From MTP4 sp052056915 (GTDB lineage Archaea; Halobacteriota; Methanosarcinia; Methanosarcinales; Methanosarcinaceae): DNA of 64,000 nt. Location: the NCBI RefSeq assembly GCF_052056915.1, contig NZ_CP195119.1, forward strand, positions 4,082,952 through 4,146,951. Reading direction: 5' to 3'. The number at the start of each line of letters is the position of its first letter. The stretch's first letter is position 1. The position numbers were made by a program, and so were the translations under genes. The notes under the pieces were generated by a model, which saw only the letters and a list, made by a program, of their open reading frames with translations, ran no database searches and was not told where the DNA came from. Below, piece by piece: positions 61,677-64,000 of this stretch.

Positions 61677-63380
61677 TTGAGAACCGGGTTTATGAAATTT
61701 GTTAGTTTGAACATAATATTACTTCTCATGATGCCGTTTTCTGTGACTGCATCTGCGGGTGCTGCAATCGGGACAGAAGCATGGATAACAACCGACGGAT
61801 CAAATCAACTTATACCCGATATTTCAGGAGATCGGATTGTATGGCAGGATGACCGCAATGGGAATTTCGATATTTACATGTACGACCTTTCCACGGGGAA
61901 GGAAACTCAGGTAACAACCGATGAATCCGACCAGATGAGTCCGAAAATCTCCGGGGACAGGATCGTCTGGACCGATTATCGTGGCGGGGTGGAGAATCTT
62001 GACATCTATATGTATGACATCCCCGCAGGCCGGGAAACACAGATAACTACGGATACTTCCGTTCAGTGGAAACCTGCAATTTCCGGGGATCATATAGTAT
62101 GGGTGGACTTCAGCGAAGATCATCGCACGGCTATTTACATGTATGACATTTCCACGGGAACAGAAACACAAATCGCAACCGATGGGATGCAGCCGGACAA
62201 TCCCGCAATTTCAGAAGACCGTATAGTCTGGGAGGACCATCGTAATTGGGAGGGGGGCATTGAAGGAAATGCCGACATATACATGTACGATGTCTCCACG
62301 GGAAAGGAAGTGCAAATAACCACTGACGAATTACATCAAAGGGAACCTGCAATTTCCGGAAACTACATAGCATGGCTGGACTACCGGAATGAAGGAGAAC
62401 TCGATGTTTACATGTACGATTTATCCACGGGTGAGGAAATCCAGATAACAGGAAATGACTCCGAACAATTCAACGTTGATATTTCCGGAAATTATTTCGT
62501 GTACGATGATGTGCGGGACCCGATGAACAGGGATGTCTACCTGTATGATATTTCCAAAGGTGAAGAAACCCGGATAACAACCCATGAAGCTTACCAGGCC
62601 GACGTTGCAATCTCAGGAAACGTTATCGTGTGGGAGGACATGCGGAACGGGGCGATGCGAGTGGACGGATATCCGTTTGAAAATTCTGACATCTATACGT
62701 TTACCCTGGATTCTGCAGACCTTTCACTGACTGATAACAAAAACACAAATCCTGAAGAAAATAATGTTGATAAAGAGAACAGCAAAAAATCCATCGAGGA
62801 TATTATCAGTGCAATATTTTCCAATATCTTGCACAAACTGCCATTTTATACCGTAAGTTCTTCCGAACCGGCTGCAGCCGAAGAATCCGGGACAGGGCCT
62901 TTTGAAGAAGCCGAAGTCGTGCCTGATGAAGAACCTGCGGATGAGGGCTTTATGAAAGAAGTGGCTGTTGAAGAAGCCGAGGTCGTACCTGGTGAAGAAT
63001 ACCCTCCGGAAGATTTGCCTGAACAGGGAGCAATTGCAAATCCCGTGCACGAAGCTGAATTGCCGGCAGAGGAAGTGCACGAGGAATATGCTGCTCGTGG
63101 TCCCGGGGAGTACTTAATGAGACAGGGGGACATACTCAAGCTGCCAGGTGATTATGAACTTCTTGTAAAGCTAATCGATGAAAAGAGTAAAATGGTCTGG
63201 TTGGAATTCGAAAAGAACGGTGACTTTGTCGATGATGAGATCTTAAGTCTCCCTGCTGAAGAAACGATTTGGGACCTTTATTCATATCCTGTAGATGGTG
63301 ATGAGGAGTTAATCTATAGAGTCCGGTTAAAAGATGTGTCTGGAGATAAGGAGATTGTATTTTACATTGAATTCATGTAA
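61677..63380 (+). CDS. Exported beta-propeller surface protein with an S-layer-type C-terminal domain
   Basis: A 567-residue protein. A signal peptide (FVSLNIILLLMMPFSVTASA, about residues 8-27) precedes six or seven TolB-like propeller blades of about 45 residues with the core ISGDRIVW.DDRNG..DIYMYDLSTGKET.IT. An acidic linker follows (EEAEVVPDEEPADEG, then AEVVPGEEYPPED). The last 95 residues (YLMRQGDILKLPGDYELLVK, MVWLEFEKNGDFVDDEILSL) resemble the Methanosarcina S-layer duplicated domain, which would attach it to the cell surface. TTG 61677 is preceded by AAAGGGGA at good spacing; ATG 61692 is the alternative. It is flanked on both sides by copies of the hairpin repeat. Confidence 0.85.
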   Translation: MRTGFMKFVSLNIILLLMMPFSVTASAGAAIGTEAWITTDGSNQLIPDISGDRIVWQDDRNGNFDIYMYDLSTGKETQVTTDESDQMSPKISGDRIVWTDYRGGVENLDIYMYDIPAGRETQITTDTSVQWKPAISGDHIVWVDFSEDHRTAIYMYDISTGTETQIATDGMQPDNPAISEDRIVWEDHRNWEGGIEGNADIYMYDVSTGKEVQITTDELHQREPAISGNYIAWLDYRNEGELDVYMYDLSTGEEIQITGNDSEQFNVDISGNYFVYDDVRDPMNRDVYLYDISKGEETRITTHEAYQADVAISGNVIVWEDMRNGAMRVDGYPFENSDIYTFTLDSADLSLTDNKNTNPEENNVDKENSKKSIEDIISAIFSNILHKLPFYTVSSSEPAAAEESGTGPFEEAEVVPDEEPADEGFMKEVAVEEAEVVPGEEYPPEDLPEQGAIANPVHEAELPAEEVHEEYAARGPGEYLMRQGDILKLPGDYELLVKLIDEKSKMVWLEFEKNGDFVDDEILSLPAEETIWDLYSYPVDGDEELIYRVRLKDVSGDKEIVFYIEFM

Positions 63381-63631
63381 AATTATCCACTCAGCGATTT
63401 TGCTTGAAAAATTAACAAAAAGAGCCCTGTAAAAATTCCGATACTTATTTAATATTTTTTGTTAGCACGATTTTGTAAATAGGTTAACAGGTTTTCTGCA
63501 GAGCCAACTCTTCTTATCAAGAGCCAGGCAGGAAGCTAGCCCATATATCTAAAAATGCCATTCTTTTTGAAATCAAGCCTTGATGGCGAGCAGAAAAGCT
63601 ATATCCATCAGATTTTTCTACAAATTTTCAT
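63381..63631. other. Spacer downstream of the surface-protein gene
   Basis: AT-rich sequence; no gene or terminator of clear strength was recognised. Confidence 0.35.
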
Positions 63632-63667
63632 GAAAAAGCCGGTCAGCAAGCTGACCGGTGAGAGCCC
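63632..63667 (+). repeat. Hairpin repeat with conserved 3' tail, copy 7
   Basis: GAAAAAGCCGGTCAGCAAGC then TGACCGGTGAGAGCCCC, and TCGATAGAACTCCAG beyond. Stem and tail are identical to copy 6, in the same orientation, 2.3 kb away on the other side of the surface-protein gene. Confidence 0.75.
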
Positions 63668-63814
63668 CGCTTCTTAGAAGTCGATAGAACTCCAGTACTT
63701 CCCTTATTTACCAGAGCAAAAAGAAAAACTCCGGATTCGGGAATTCTCCTTCAATCCGGCAACATTGATAATTATTATATTAAATTGAACTGTTTTGCTA
63801 AGAGGTATAGTAAA

Positions 63815-63964
63815 ATGACAAGGCAAAGAAGAAGGAATAAATGCATCAATGCTGCAAGCATTATTTCAGGATCTTTCAAAGATGGAATGTTTTGTTCCAA
63901 AGTGGAAGGGGAATTCTTGGGGGAGTCTGTCATAAATTATACAATAATTTCCTCCCATATATAG
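63815..63964 (+). CDS. Possible 49-residue protein
   Basis: ATG at 63815 follows an AGAGGTATAGTAAA leader and gives MTRQRRRNKCINAASIISGS with a further 29 residues to TAG. It is basic at the start, has two Cys and resembles nothing known to me. It may be chance. Confidence 0.25.
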   Translation: MTRQRRRNKCINAASIISGSFKDGMFCSKVEGEFLGESVINYTIISSHI

Positions 63965-64000
63965 AATTATAGTTTTGTCGTTAATCGAAACTTCCTGCAA

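Overview
The window is chromosomal DNA of a methanogenic archaeon, almost certainly a Methanosarcina. The evidence is a glycine betaine transporter of the OtaABC type, a MtaA/MtbA-type methylcobamide:coenzyme M methyltransferase, an iron-sulfur flavoprotein, the archaeal amidotransferase subunit GatE, a surface protein with Methanosarcina-style beta-propeller repeats and an S-layer-type C-terminus, TATA-box promoters and long AT-rich spacers. No intact rRNA or tRNA gene and no CRISPR array was seen.

Layout. 1-2.3 kb: the end of a gene, a methyltransferase and a divergent TrmB-type regulator with a palindromic operator. 2.3-19.7 kb: an accessory stretch of small modules separated by copies of a dispersed repeat (R1): two HicBA-type toxin-antitoxin loci, two giant HEAT-repeat paralogues, a membrane-anchored TIR/deoxyribosyltransferase-like protein, a frameshifted pentapeptide-repeat protein, a protein joining a degenerate HD-like region to a PD-(D/E)XK nuclease-like end, and a TPR membrane protein interrupted by one in-frame TAG codon. 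Two displaced copies of the argG 3' end lie in this stretch, which points to repeated insertion at argG. 19.7-32.2 kb: core metabolism: argG, carB-carA, otaABC, a coenzyme M methyltransferase and an iron-sulfur flavoprotein. 32.9-38.3 kb: a TPR protein, a broken toxin-antitoxin pair and several small membrane or hypothetical genes. 38.4-52.3 kb: a defence-like island opened by an intact IS1182-type element. It holds four different SIR2-domain proteins (one fused to a TIR-related DUF4062 domain), a 1055-residue PfkB-like/AAA+/RyR protein and a Nudix hydrolase. 52.5-64 kb: a class III aminotransferase with an aldehyde dehydrogenase, three stand-alone receiver-domain proteins, gatE and a surface protein.

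How the parts may work together (inference). The SIR2 island looks like an undescribed NAD-centred immune locus. Several predicted NADases sit beside a likely ATP-driven sensor with RyR ligand-binding modules and a Nudix enzyme that could clear ADP-ribose-type products. It lacks the partners that define Thoeris (ThsB), SIR2-HerA or SIR2-Argonaute systems. The TIR-like protein, HEAT proteins and nuclease-like protein at 5-16 kb may be further defence cargo. A second theme is small repeated DNA: a hairpin family with changing stems but a constant 3' tail, the R1 family, and many short tandem arrays in spacers.
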